Shown here one piece after another: positions 38,084 to 46,039 of a stretch of 64,000 nt of DNA. Both the position numbers and the translations under genes were made by a program. Positions within the stretch are counted from its first letter, which is position 1; the number at the start of each line of letters is the position of its first letter. The notes under the pieces are model-generated. The model was not told where the DNA came from. It saw nothing but the letters and a program-made list of their open reading frames with translations, and made no database searches. The stretch lies in assembly GCA_035493955.1 (NCBI GenBank), contig DATJHI010000041.1:62001-126000 (forward strand). Direction: 5' to 3'. The DNA comes from NCED01 sp035493955. Lineage in GTDB: Bacteria; Pseudomonadota; Alphaproteobacteria; Caulobacterales; Caulobacteraceae.

Positions 38084-39586
38084 ATGAGCGAGCTTCCGCC
38101 CGACCCCGACGCCGACGGCCTCCAAGCCGGCGGAAATGCGCGGCCCTATTCGGTTTCCGAGCTGGCCTTCGCGCTCAAGCGCACCCTGGAGGAGGCGTAC
38201 GGCTTCGTCCGCCTGCGCGGCGAGATCTCCAAGGTCACCCGCCACGGCAACGGCCACATCTACCTCGACCTGAAGGACGAGAACGCCTGTATCGCGGGGG
38301 TGGTGTGGAAGGGTTCGGTCAGGGGGCTCAAGGCCCAGCCCGAACAGGGGCTGGAGGTCGTGGTCACGGGCCGCATCACCACCTTCGCCCCGCGCTCCAG
38401 CTACCAGCTGATCATCGAGACCATGGAGCATGCCGGAGTCGGCGCCCTTTTGGCGCAGCTCGAACGGCTGAAAGCGCGGCTGCAGGCCGAAGGGCTGTTC
38501 GAACCGGGCCGCAAGAAGCCCCTGCCCGCCATGCCGCGGGTGGTGGGGGTGGTGACCAGCCCCACCGGCGCGGTGATCCGCGACATCCTGCATCGGATCC
38601 GCGACCGCTGGCCGGTGCATGTGGTGGTCTGGCCGGTGGTGGTGCAAGGACCCGACGCCGCCGCCCAGGTCGCCGCGGCGGTGCGCGGCTTCAACGCCAT
38701 GGTCCCCGGCGGCCCGGTCCCCCGCCCGGACGTGCTGATCGTCGCCCGCGGCGGCGGCTCGGTCGAGGACCTGTGGCCCTTCAACGACGAGGCCCTGGCC
38801 CGGGCGGTGTTCGAGAGCGTCATCCCGCTGATCTCGGCGGTGGGGCACGAGACCGACACCACCCTGATCGACTTCGTCTCCGACCGGCGCGCGCCGACGC
38901 CCACCGCCGCCGCCGAGATCGCCACCCCGGTCCTGGCCGACCTGAGGGCCGCGATCCTGGAATTCGAGCGGCGGATGACCCGCTGCACCGAATACGCGCT
39001 GGAGAGCCGCCGCCAGCGCCTGGCCGGCGCCCGCCTGCCGCGCCCCGCCGACCTGCTCGGCCCCGCGGCCCAGCGGTTCGATCTCGCGGCGGGCCGGCTC
39101 GCCGCCGGCCTGGAACGCAACGTCGCGGTGCACGAGCGCGAGCTCGCCCGCACCTCCGGCCGGCTCGGCCCGGCCCTGCTGGCGCGGCCGCAGCGGATCA
39201 AGGCCGAACGCCTGGCCGAACTGTCGAACCGCCTCGGGACGGCGGCGGTCCGCGCGGCCGAACGGGCCGAAGGCCGCGCCCGGCTGCCGGAGCTGGGGCG
39301 GCGGATGCACGAGAGTCTGGTCCGCCGGATCGCCCGCGACGCCGACCGGTTGGTGCGGCTGGAGCAACTGCGGCTGTCCCTCGATCCGAATCGGCCCCTC
39401 AGCCTCGGCTTCGCCCGGGTGCACCACGCCGACGGAACGCTTGCCCGTAGGGGCGTCGACCTGCAGGCCGGCGAGGAGATCCGGCTGGTGTTCGCCGACC
39501 GCGACCGCCGCGCGGTTGTCGAGGGCGCGGCCAGGCCCAAGGGTGGCAAGCCGCCCCCGGCCAGCGACCAGGGCAGTTTGTTCTGA
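38084..39586 (+). CDS. xseA: Exodeoxyribonuclease VII large subunit
   Basis: A 500-residue nuclease subunit degrading single-stranded DNA. N-terminal OB fold (YGFVRLRGEISKVTRHGNGHIYLDLKDE), catalytic region PTGAVIRDILHRIRDRWP, ARGGGSVEDLWPFNDEA, GHETDTTLIDFVSDRRAPTPTAAAE, a long helical region and the C-terminal LGFARVHHADG. The small subunit xseB is not in this window. Confidence 0.96.
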   Translation: MSELPPDPDADGLQAGGNARPYSVSELAFALKRTLEEAYGFVRLRGEISKVTRHGNGHIYLDLKDENACIAGVVWKGSVRGLKAQPEQGLEVVVTGRITTFAPRSSYQLIIETMEHAGVGALLAQLERLKARLQAEGLFEPGRKKPLPAMPRVVGVVTSPTGAVIRDILHRIRDRWPVHVVVWPVVVQGPDAAAQVAAAVRGFNAMVPGGPVPRPDVLIVARGGGSVEDLWPFNDEALARAVFESVIPLISAVGHETDTTLIDFVSDRRAPTPTAAAEIATPVLADLRAAILEFERRMTRCTEYALESRRQRLAGARLPRPADLLGPAAQRFDLAAGRLAAGLERNVAVHERELARTSGRLGPALLARPQRIKAERLAELSNRLGTAAVRAAERAEGRARLPELGRRMHESLVRRIARDADRLVRLEQLRLSLDPNRPLSLGFARVHHADGTLARRGVDLQAGEEIRLVFADRDRRAVVEGAARPKGGKPPPASDQGSLF

Positions 39587-39639
39587 CGGCCGGGCGGCTT
39601 GGCATTGGCCCGCCCGCGGCAAGACGCTACATTGAGGCC

Positions 39640-39858
39640 ATGAACGCCCATGATCGAAACCTCGATGGCGAGGCCGTCGTCCATTATGGCGACGGCGAAT
39701 TCGTGCTGATGAAGCCGGGCCGGTTCGTGATCTGCGCCGTTTCCGGCAAACAGGTGCCGCTGGAGGCCCTGCGCTACTGGAGCCCCGTGCTGCAGGAGGC
39801 CTATGCCGGGCCGCAAGAGGCGCTTTCGCGGTGGCTTCAGCACAACCCGCGGCCTTGA
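39640..39858 (+). CDS. DUF2093 family protein
   Basis: A 72-residue protein (HYGDGEFVLMKPGRFVICAVSGKQVPLEALRYWSP) matching the short DUF2093 family of alphaproteobacteria; the Cys and GRFV-CAVSG core are family marks. 53 bases after xseA, likely the same transcript. Function unknown. Confidence 0.85.
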   Translation: MNAHDRNLDGEAVVHYGDGEFVLMKPGRFVICAVSGKQVPLEALRYWSPVLQEAYAGPQEALSRWLQHNPRP

Positions 39859-40043
39859 ACCGAGGCGCCTTCCGGGACCGGCGGATGGTCGGAAATTCGG
39901 CGCCGATCTCGCCACGGATTTGATCAGCCTTTTTCAGCCAGCCTTAATGCGGCGTAACGCTTTGGAAAGCTGATCCGCGTCAATCTGCCTCGACGGATGC
40001 GCCTCGCCGCCAGGCGGCCGTCGTGCGCGACTCGAGGGAATGA

Positions 40044-40589
40044 ATGTCTTCTGGATTGGAATCGCTGCGCGTTCTGCTGGTTGACGACAACCAGCATATG
40101 CGCGCGATCGTCATGACCGTCCTGAGTGGGGTGGGCGTCGCCAATATCCGTGAGACCCGCGATGGGGCCGAAGCCCTGTCTGCCCTGCGCGAATGGCCCG
40201 CCGATCTCGCCATCGTCGATTTCCAGATGACGCCGCTCGACGGGGTGGAGTTCACCCGGCTGGTCCGTAATTCCCCCGACAGCCGCAACCCCTACCTGCC
40301 GATCATCATGATGACCGGCCATTCGGAGCGCACGCGGGTGATGGACGCCCGCGACGCGGGGGTCACCGAGTTCGTCGCCAAGCCCCTGACCGCCAAGGCG
40401 GTGCTGGAGCGGATCCACGCGGTGATCTACCGGCCCCGCCCCTTCGTGCGCACCGCCGACTATTTCGGCCCCGATCGCCGCCGCAAGGACGAGCCCAACT
40501 TCGCGGGGCCCTGGCGGCGCTCCACCGACCCGGGCGCTGCCCATGACCTCAGCCCGACCGCGGACGCCAAGGCCCGGGCCAACCGCTAG
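40044..40589 (+). CDS. Stand-alone CheY-like response regulator with arginine-rich C-terminal tail
   Basis: A 181-residue protein: receiver domain residues 8-130 with acidic pocket VDD (14-15), phosphoacceptor Asp59 (AIVDFQM), MMTGH Thr switch and Lys in AKPLT. No output domain of known type; the last 50 residues include YFGPDRRRKDEPNFAGPWRRS, an FxGPxRR-like double motif seen in many alphaproteobacterial regulators. No cognate kinase is adjacent. It shares a CTAG stop with the opposing acyltransferase gene. Confidence 0.9.
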   Translation: MSSGLESLRVLLVDDNQHMRAIVMTVLSGVGVANIRETRDGAEALSALREWPADLAIVDFQMTPLDGVEFTRLVRNSPDSRNPYLPIIMMTGHSERTRVMDARDAGVTEFVAKPLTAKAVLERIHAVIYRPRPFVRTADYFGPDRRRKDEPNFAGPWRRSTDPGAAHDLSPTADAKARANR

Positions 40590-41509
40590 AGACCCCTTTC
40601 GGCCAGTTCGGCATAGGCCGTCGCCGGCCAGCGCTTGTGCACCCAGAACCATTCGGCCGGCCGTTCGCGGACGCGGGCCTCGACGAAGGCGTTGACCTTG
40701 GCCACCCCGGCCTCGAGGTCGCTTGATCGGTCGCCGCTGCGATCCAGCGCGATCGGGTCGTGCACCACCACCCGGAACCGCGCCCCTTTGAGTCTCTGCA
40801 CCGACATCGGCTGCAGCGCCGCGCCGAACTTCAGGGCCATCCGCGTCGGGCCGCTGGCGGTGTGGACGGTGCGGCCGAAGAACGGGGTCGCCAGCCCGCC
40901 GTTGAACTTCTGGTCGTTCATCAACGCCACCGACTCGCCGCGCTTCAGGGCGGTCAGCAGTTCGCGCGCGCCCTCCTCGCCCTTGGGGGCGAACAGCCGC
41001 ACGCCGTAGCGGGCGCGCCGTTCCTTGATGCGGCGGTCGACGTAGGGGTTGTTGGCGGCGCGGTAGGTGATCTGGCATTCCACCCCCGACTGGACGATCA
41101 CCAGCGGCATCACCTCCCAATTGGAGAAGTGGCCGGAGACGAACACCGTGGCGACCCGCCCCTTGGCGATCGCCGCCAACCGCTCGGCCCCCACCACCTC
41201 GACCCGGCCAGAGGCCACCGTGATCCGGTCGGTCAGGGGGAATTCGAAGAAGGTGCGCCCGAGGTTCTCCCACTGGTCGCCAAGCAGCGCCGAGCGCGCC
41301 GCGTCCGACTGGTCGGGAAAGGCCAGACGGATGTTCCGCTCGGCGATGCGGTGGGACCTGGTCAGGGGACCCAGGGTGCGGAACAGGACTCCGCCCAGCC
41401 CTGACGCCCAGTCCACCGGCAACAGCCGCACCAGGGCGCTGGCGAGATCGAAGGCATGGGCTTCGATCCGCCAGGTCAGGTCCCGCATCCGCGAGGGCGG
41501 CGCGCTCAT
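40586..41509 (-). CDS. Lipid A biosynthesis acyltransferase (LpxL/HtrB family)
   Basis: A 307-residue inner-membrane acyltransferase adding a secondary acyl chain to lipid A. The HX4E catalytic motif is His127 to Glu132 (GHFSNWE), followed by YRAANNPYVDRRIKERR and VALMNDQKFNGG. The C-terminus WFWVHKRWP is typical. It follows trxB on the same strand, 25 bases away. Whether it is LpxL or LpxM cannot be told. Confidence 0.93.
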   Translation of the reverse strand: MSAPPSRMRDLTWRIEAHAFDLASALVRLLPVDWASGLGGVLFRTLGPLTRSHRIAERNIRLAFPDQSDAARSALLGDQWENLGRTFFEFPLTDRITVASGRVEVVGAERLAAIAKGRVATVFVSGHFSNWEVMPLVIVQSGVECQITYRAANNPYVDRRIKERRARYGVRLFAPKGEEGARELLTALKRGESVALMNDQKFNGGLATPFFGRTVHTASGPTRMALKFGAALQPMSVQRLKGARFRVVVHDPIALDRSGDRSSDLEAGVAKVNAFVEARVRERPAEWFWVHKRWPATAYAELAERGL

Positions 41510-41534
41510 CTGCGGCGCCTGGCGCGAGGCCGGC

Positions 41535-42536
41535 TCACCAGACCCCGATCTCTTCGGCGTCGGCGTGGGTGATCGGGTGGTGGGCCCGGCGATGGTCTTC
41601 CTCGGCCAGGAACCGCGCCGCTTCCAGGGCGGCCATGCAGCCCATCCCCGCGGCGGTCACCGCCTGCCGGTAGACGGCGTCGCAGACGTCCCCGGCGGCG
41701 TAGACTCCCGGGACGGCGGTCGAGGTCGCGCCCGGCTTGACCAGGAGGTAGCCGCCCTCGTCGGTTTCGAGCTGGCCCTTGAACAGCTCCGACGCCGGGG
41801 CGTGGCCGATGGCGACGAACAGGCCGTCGACCGCGAGCTCCGAAAGCGCGCCGGTCTTCAGGTTCTTCAGCCGCACGGCCCTGACCCCGGAGGGGTTCTC
41901 CTGTCCCAGGACCTCGTCCACCTCGGAATCCCACACCACCGTGATCTTCGGATGGGCGAACAGCCGCTCCTGCAGGATGCGTTCGGCCCGAAGCTCTTCC
42001 CGGCGGTGGATGAGGGTGACCTGGGAGGCGAAGCTGGTGAGGAACAGGGCCTCCTCCACCGCCGTATTGCCGCCCCCCACCACCGCCACGGTCTTGCCGC
42101 GGTAGAAGAAGCCGTCGCAGGTGGCGCAGGCCGAGACGCCGAACCCCTGGTACTTCTGCTCGCTGGGAAGGCCCAGCCACTTGGCCTGGGCCCCGGTGGC
42201 GATGATCAGGGTCTCGGCCAGATAGACCTGTCCCGAATCGCAGACCAGGCGGAACGGCCGTTGCGACAGGTCGGCCGAGACCACCATGTCGTTGACGATC
42301 TCGGTTCCGACATGTTCGGCCTGGGCGCGCATCTGGTCCATCAGCCAGGGTCCCTGGATCACCCCGGCGAAACCCGGATAGTTCTCCACGTCGGTGGTGA
42401 TGGTCAGCTGCCCTCCCGGCTGGATGCCCGAGATCAGCACCGGCTCCAGCAGCGCCCGGGCCGCATAGATGGCGGCGGTGTAGCCGGCCGGACCGGAACC
42501 GACGATGGCGACTCGAAGCAGGCGGGGCTCGGACAT
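41535..42536 (-). CDS. trxB: Thioredoxin-disulfide reductase
   Basis: A 333-residue FAD/NADPH flavoenzyme. FAD loop VGSGPAGYTAAIYAARA, redox pair Cys137-Ala-Thr-Cys140, NADPH loop VVGGGNTAVEEALFL and C-terminal GVYAAGDVCD. Standard low-Mr thioredoxin reductase. It diverges from the DUF4282 gene by 215 bases. Confidence 0.96.
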   Translation of the reverse strand: MSEPRLLRVAIVGSGPAGYTAAIYAARALLEPVLISGIQPGGQLTITTDVENYPGFAGVIQGPWLMDQMRAQAEHVGTEIVNDMVVSADLSQRPFRLVCDSGQVYLAETLIIATGAQAKWLGLPSEQKYQGFGVSACATCDGFFYRGKTVAVVGGGNTAVEEALFLTSFASQVTLIHRREELRAERILQERLFAHPKITVVWDSEVDEVLGQENPSGVRAVRLKNLKTGALSELAVDGLFVAIGHAPASELFKGQLETDEGGYLLVKPGATSTAVPGVYAAGDVCDAVYRQAVTAAGMGCMAALEAARFLAEEDHRRAHHPITHADAEEIGVW

Positions 42537-42751
42537 GCAGGGGCTCGTCGAAAGAAGGCGGCGGATGGATCGCCTGTTATGTAGGTGAGATTCTGCTCCG
42601 CCGCGACGGGCGCAAATCGGCGCGGCCGTTTTAGCCGCGCCGCCGCGTTCCGGAACCGCGGCGTGCTTGACAGCATTGCGCGCTTACGTCCGCGCTGCTA
42701 GCGATCCCTCCGCGGCCGACTTCCACCTGTGGCAGGCAGAAACTGACGACC

Positions 42752-43144
42752 ATGCGCGCGTCCCTCCCAAAGCCCGGCCAACCCCGCAAACTGAATCTGT
42801 TCTGGGATCTGCTCACCTTCGACCGGCTGATGACCGGGCCGGTGATCCATCTGATCTATTGGTGCGGCCTGGGCCTGGTGTGCCTGTTCGGCTTCACCGT
42901 GATCGGGGCGGCGGTCGGGGTGGCGATCCGCGACGGCAGTCTGCAGGGGGCCTTGCTGGCGATCCCGGTCCTGGTGGGCGGCCTCTTGGTGATCGTCGCC
43001 CTGGTGCTGCTGTGGCGCGGGGCCTGCGAGTTCTTCATGGCGGTGTTCCGCATCGCGGACGATCTGGCCGCCCTGCGCGTGGTGGCCGAGCGCCTGACCA
43101 CGACGCAGCAGCAGCCGCCGGCGCAACAGCCGCCGCGATACTGA
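42752..43144 (+). CDS. DUF4282 family membrane protein
   Basis: A 130-residue protein with the DUF4282 pattern: FWDLLTFDRLMTGPVIHLIYWCGLG, a second hydrophobic helix, and LWRGACEFFMAVFRIADDLAALR. Two membrane helices, C-terminal Gln/Pro tail. ATG 42752. Function unknown. Convergent with fliJ. Confidence 0.82.
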   Translation: MRASLPKPGQPRKLNLFWDLLTFDRLMTGPVIHLIYWCGLGLVCLFGFTVIGAAVGVAIRDGSLQGALLAIPVLVGGLLVIVALVLLWRGACEFFMAVFRIADDLAALRVVAERLTTTQQQPPAQQPPRY

Positions 43145-43150
43145 TCCGGC

Positions 43151-43555
43151 CTAGCTTCGGCGCTGGAGGCCGAGCTCGTCCAGGGCCGCGCCGTCCCGGC
43201 GGGCGGACTCCTTGACCTTGGCGACCCGCGAGGCCTCGGCCACGTGCTCGACCTTCTTCAACTCCTCGAAGGCCAGGGCCAGGGCGTCGCGCGCGCCCTG
43301 CTCCTCCATCTGGATCGCCGCGAGGTCCGCCATGGCCTTGTCCTTGCGCAGCTTCCATCCCTGGCGGAATCCGACCAGGTACCAGCCGGACTCGGCGTCG
43401 CTGCAGGCGTGGATGGTCTCCGACACCGCCTCCTCGGCCAGTCGCAGCAACAGCTGCTCGCAGGCGACCCGGCGGTCGACGATCTCGGCCATCCGCCGCC
43501 GCAGGCCCTCGATCTCGTGCTCGGCGATGCGGATCAGCGAACCGGTCCACTTCAT
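43151..43555 (-). CDS. fliJ: Flagellar export chaperone FliJ
   Basis: A 134-residue coiled-coil protein (MKWTGSLIRIAEHEIEGLRRRM...) with the length and helix pattern of FliJ. The ATG overlaps the fliI stop (ATGA), and fliI-fliJ pairing is established in Caulobacter. It lacks a conserved catalytic motif, so the call rests on context and coiled coil. Confidence 0.85.
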   Translation of the reverse strand: MKWTGSLIRIAEHEIEGLRRRMAEIVDRRVACEQLLLRLAEEAVSETIHACSDAESGWYLVGFRQGWKLRKDKAMADLAAIQMEEQGARDALALAFEELKKVEHVAEASRVAKVKESARRDGAALDELGLQRRS

Positions 43556-44895
43556 GCCGCGGCCGCCGTCTCGGCGACGATCGCTTCGAGCCGGGCGAAG
43601 GATTCGGCCAGCGGCGTCGCATCGTCCTTGTCCTGTCTCAGGAACGCCTCCAGCGCCGGGTTCAGGGCTATGGCGCGGTCGATGACGGGGTCGGAGCCGG
43701 CCCGGTAGGCGCCGATACGGATCAACTCCTCCATATTGGCGTAGGCCGCCAGCATCTCGCGGGCGCGGCCGGCGATCACCCGCTCGGGCTGGGTCTGGCA
43801 GGCCGGCATGGTCCGGCTGATGGATTTCAGCACATTGACCGCCGGGAAGCGGCCCCGCTCGGCGATGGCCCGCTCCATGACGATGTGGCCGTCGAGGATT
43901 CCGCGGACGGCGTCGGCGATGGGCTCGTTGTGGTCGTCGCCGTCCACCAGCACGGTGAACAGGGCGGTGATCGGCCCCCCCTGGGTGCCGTCGGGCCGGA
44001 CCGGACCGGGGCCCGCCCGCTCCAGGAGCTTGGGCAATTCGGTGAACACCGTGGGGGTGTAGCCCTTGGTGGTCGGCGGCTCGCCGGCGGCGAGGCCGAT
44101 CTCCCGCTGGGCCATGGCGAAGCGGGTGACGCTGTCCATCAACAGCAGCACCTCCTGGTCCTGGTCGCGCAGGAATTCGGCGAGGGCCAGGGTCAGATAG
44201 GCCGCCTGGCGTCGCTTCAGCGCCGGTTCGTCGGAGGTGGCCACCACCACGATGGCGCGGGCCAGGCCCTCCGGGCCCAGGGTCTCCTCGATGAACTCGC
44301 GCACCTCGCGGCCCCGTTCGCCGATCAGGCCGACCACGACCGCGTCGCAGGTGGCGTTGCGGGCCAGCATCGACAGCAGCACCGACTTGCCCACCCCGGA
44401 GCCGGCGAACACGCCCAGGCGCTGGCCCCGGCAACAGGTGGTGAAGACGTCCAGCGACCGCACGCCCATGTCCAGCCGTTCCCCGACCCGGGCGCGAAGG
44501 TGGGCGGGCGGCGGCGGGCTGCGCATGGGATAGGCGACCGGACCGCGCGGAAGCGGGCCCTTGCCGTCGATGGGCTGGCCGAAGGCGTCGACGATGCGGC
44601 CCCGCCAGGCCAGGGTCGGGCAGACCGCCCCGGCCTCAGGGGCGATGCGGATCTCGGCGCCGGGCGCCACCCCTTCGACCGGCCCGAACGGCATCAGCAG
44701 CGCCCGGGTGTCGCGGAAGCCGACCACCTCGGCCGGGAGGGGCGCCTCGTTCGGCCGCAGGATATCGGCGCGGGCCCCGACCGAAAGCCGGGTCAACCCG
44801 CCCCTGGCCTCGATCAGGAGGCCCTTCACCGCCGCCACCCGTCCGGAGACGGTCAGGGGGTCGATCCGTTCTACGGCTGAGATCAGGTTCTGCAT
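43552..44895 (-). CDS. fliI: Flagellum-specific ATPase FliI
   Basis: ATPase of the flagellar type III export apparatus. 447 residues from ATG 44895 (MQNLISAVERIDPL); an upstream ATG at 44907 adds four residues. Walker A is GSGVGKS, followed by GLIGERGREVREFIEE and LLLMDSVTRFAMAQREIGLAAGE, the FliI/YscN signatures. It diverges from ctrA; in Caulobacter early flagellar genes are CtrA-controlled, and half-sites are seen just upstream. Confidence 0.95.
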   Translation of the reverse strand: MQNLISAVERIDPLTVSGRVAAVKGLLIEARGGLTRLSVGARADILRPNEAPLPAEVVGFRDTRALLMPFGPVEGVAPGAEIRIAPEAGAVCPTLAWRGRIVDAFGQPIDGKGPLPRGPVAYPMRSPPPPAHLRARVGERLDMGVRSLDVFTTCCRGQRLGVFAGSGVGKSVLLSMLARNATCDAVVVGLIGERGREVREFIEETLGPEGLARAIVVVATSDEPALKRRQAAYLTLALAEFLRDQDQEVLLLMDSVTRFAMAQREIGLAAGEPPTTKGYTPTVFTELPKLLERAGPGPVRPDGTQGGPITALFTVLVDGDDHNEPIADAVRGILDGHIVMERAIAERGRFPAVNVLKSISRTMPACQTQPERVIAGRAREMLAAYANMEELIRIGAYRAGSDPVIDRAIALNPALEAFLRQDKDDATPLAESFARLEAIVAETAAAA

Positions 44896-44907
44896 GGCCC
44901 CGAACAT

Positions 44908-45234
44908 GGTTGACCGGCGTTAACCACCGATGAAGCGGGACGGGCCGGTCAATCGCCTGCCGGAGTCGATTTGCCACATGCCGAAGCGCCGCGACGCGGG
45001 GCAGGGTGGGGCTTCCTCGAACGGCGCGAACCGGGCGGGGAAATTCAACTGATTCCAGATCCTTAATGGCAGTGCTTGCGACGCGACTCCAAATCGCCTT
45101 ACGATTCGTGAAGCGCCCGTTCAGGATTAACCACTCTTAAGTACTCGCTGCTTAACGTCGGCGAGAGAGGGTGTGGATTCTCCGCGGCGCGGTGGATGCG
45201 CGTCTTGTGAAGTTCGCGAGGCCGGGAGGGGCTG
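44908..45234. promoter_or_regulatory. Shared fliI/ctrA control region, GANTC-rich
   Basis: No gene in these 327 bases. It contains five GANTC sites, the CcrM methylation target: 44963-44967, 45051-45055, 45085-45089, 45103-45107 and 45176-45180. TTAACCAC occurs twice, at 44920-44927 and 45127-45134; TTAA repeats again at 45137 and TTAAC at 45152, resembling CtrA half-sites, with TTAA-N6-TTAA spacing rather than the consensus N7. In Caulobacter ctrA has two promoters, one sensitive to GANTC methylation and GcrA and one autoregulated. GGGAGGGG at about 45223 is the ctrA ribosome-binding site. Confidence 0.65.
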
Positions 45235-45936
45235 ATGCGTGTTTTGTTGATCGAGGACGATAGCGCTACAGCGCAGAGCATCGAATTGATGCTCAAGTCC
45301 GAAGGTTTCAACGTCTATACGACGGACCTTGGTGAGGAAGGCGTGGATCTGGGCAAGATCTACGACTACGACCTTATTCTCCTGGACCTCAACCTCCCCG
45401 ACATGTCCGGCATGGACGTGCTGCGGCAACTTCGGGTCGGCAAGATCAATACGCCGATCATGATCCTGTCCGGCACGGCGGAGATCGACACCAAGGTCAA
45501 ATCGTTCGGCGGCGGCGCCGACGACTACATGACCAAGCCGTTCCACAAGGACGAACTGGTGGCCCGCATCCATGCGGTGGTGCGTCGCTCCAAGGGCCAC
45601 GCCCAGTCGGTGATCAAGACCGGGGACATCACCGTCAACCTCGACGCCAAGACCGTCGAAGTGAACGGCAGCCGGGTCCACCTGACCGGCAAGGAATACC
45701 AGATGCTGGAGCTGCTCTCCCTGCGCAAGGGCACGACCCTGACCAAGGAGATGTTCCTCAACCACCTCTACGGCGGCATGGACGAGCCCGAGCTGAAGAT
45801 CATCGACGTCTTCATCTGCAAGCTGCGCAAGAAGCTCGCCGCCGCCACCATCGGCAAACATTACATCGAGACGGTCTGGGGCCGCGGCTATGTGCTGCGC
45901 GACCCGTCGGAACAGGGCGCCGTCGTCGCAGCCTGA
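45235..45936 (+). CDS. ctrA: Cell cycle master response regulator CtrA
   Basis: A 233-residue OmpR-type regulator controlling DNA replication, division and flagellum genes. Receiver with phosphoacceptor Asp51 (LILLDLNLPD), TKPFHKDE, and winged-helix domain GKEYQMLELLSLRKGTTLTKEMFLNHLYGG. The sequence is nearly that of Caulobacter from memory. The C-terminus ends in AVVAA; the terminal Ala-Ala is the ClpXP degron of Caulobacter CtrA. A clear terminator follows at 45962. Confidence 0.98.
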   Translation: MRVLLIEDDSATAQSIELMLKSEGFNVYTTDLGEEGVDLGKIYDYDLILLDLNLPDMSGMDVLRQLRVGKINTPIMILSGTAEIDTKVKSFGGGADDYMTKPFHKDELVARIHAVVRRSKGHAQSVIKTGDITVNLDAKTVEVNGSRVHLTGKEYQMLELLSLRKGTTLTKEMFLNHLYGGMDEPELKIIDVFICKLRKKLAAATIGKHYIETVWGRGYVLRDPSEQGAVVAA

Positions 45937-45961
45937 CCGGCCGGCCATGAAGCTTGGAAGA

Positions 45962-45990
45962 GGGCGGCGGGGCGACTCGCCGCCCTTTTT
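45962..45990 (+). terminator. Rho-independent terminator of ctrA
   Basis: Perfect 8-bp stem GGGCGGCG (45962-45969) with CGCCGCCC (45978-45985), 8-base loop, followed by TTTTT at 45986-45990. It stands 26 bases after the ctrA stop and 50 bases before the TipF-like start. Confidence 0.9.
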
Positions 45991-46039
45991 CGTCTTCGCC
46001 GATGACCTGTCGCCACAGGGGAGAGACGAAATCCCCCGC

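Noticed and set aside
39943..39960. TTAA followed by TAAC near the response regulator, CtrA-box-like
   Set aside because: The second half deviates and spacing is ambiguous; too weak to claim.
44909..44923. TTAA-N7-CAAC on the reverse strand just before fliI, close to a CtrA box
   Set aside because: As a -35 element it would place the transcript start inside the fliI coding region; kept only as a half-site.
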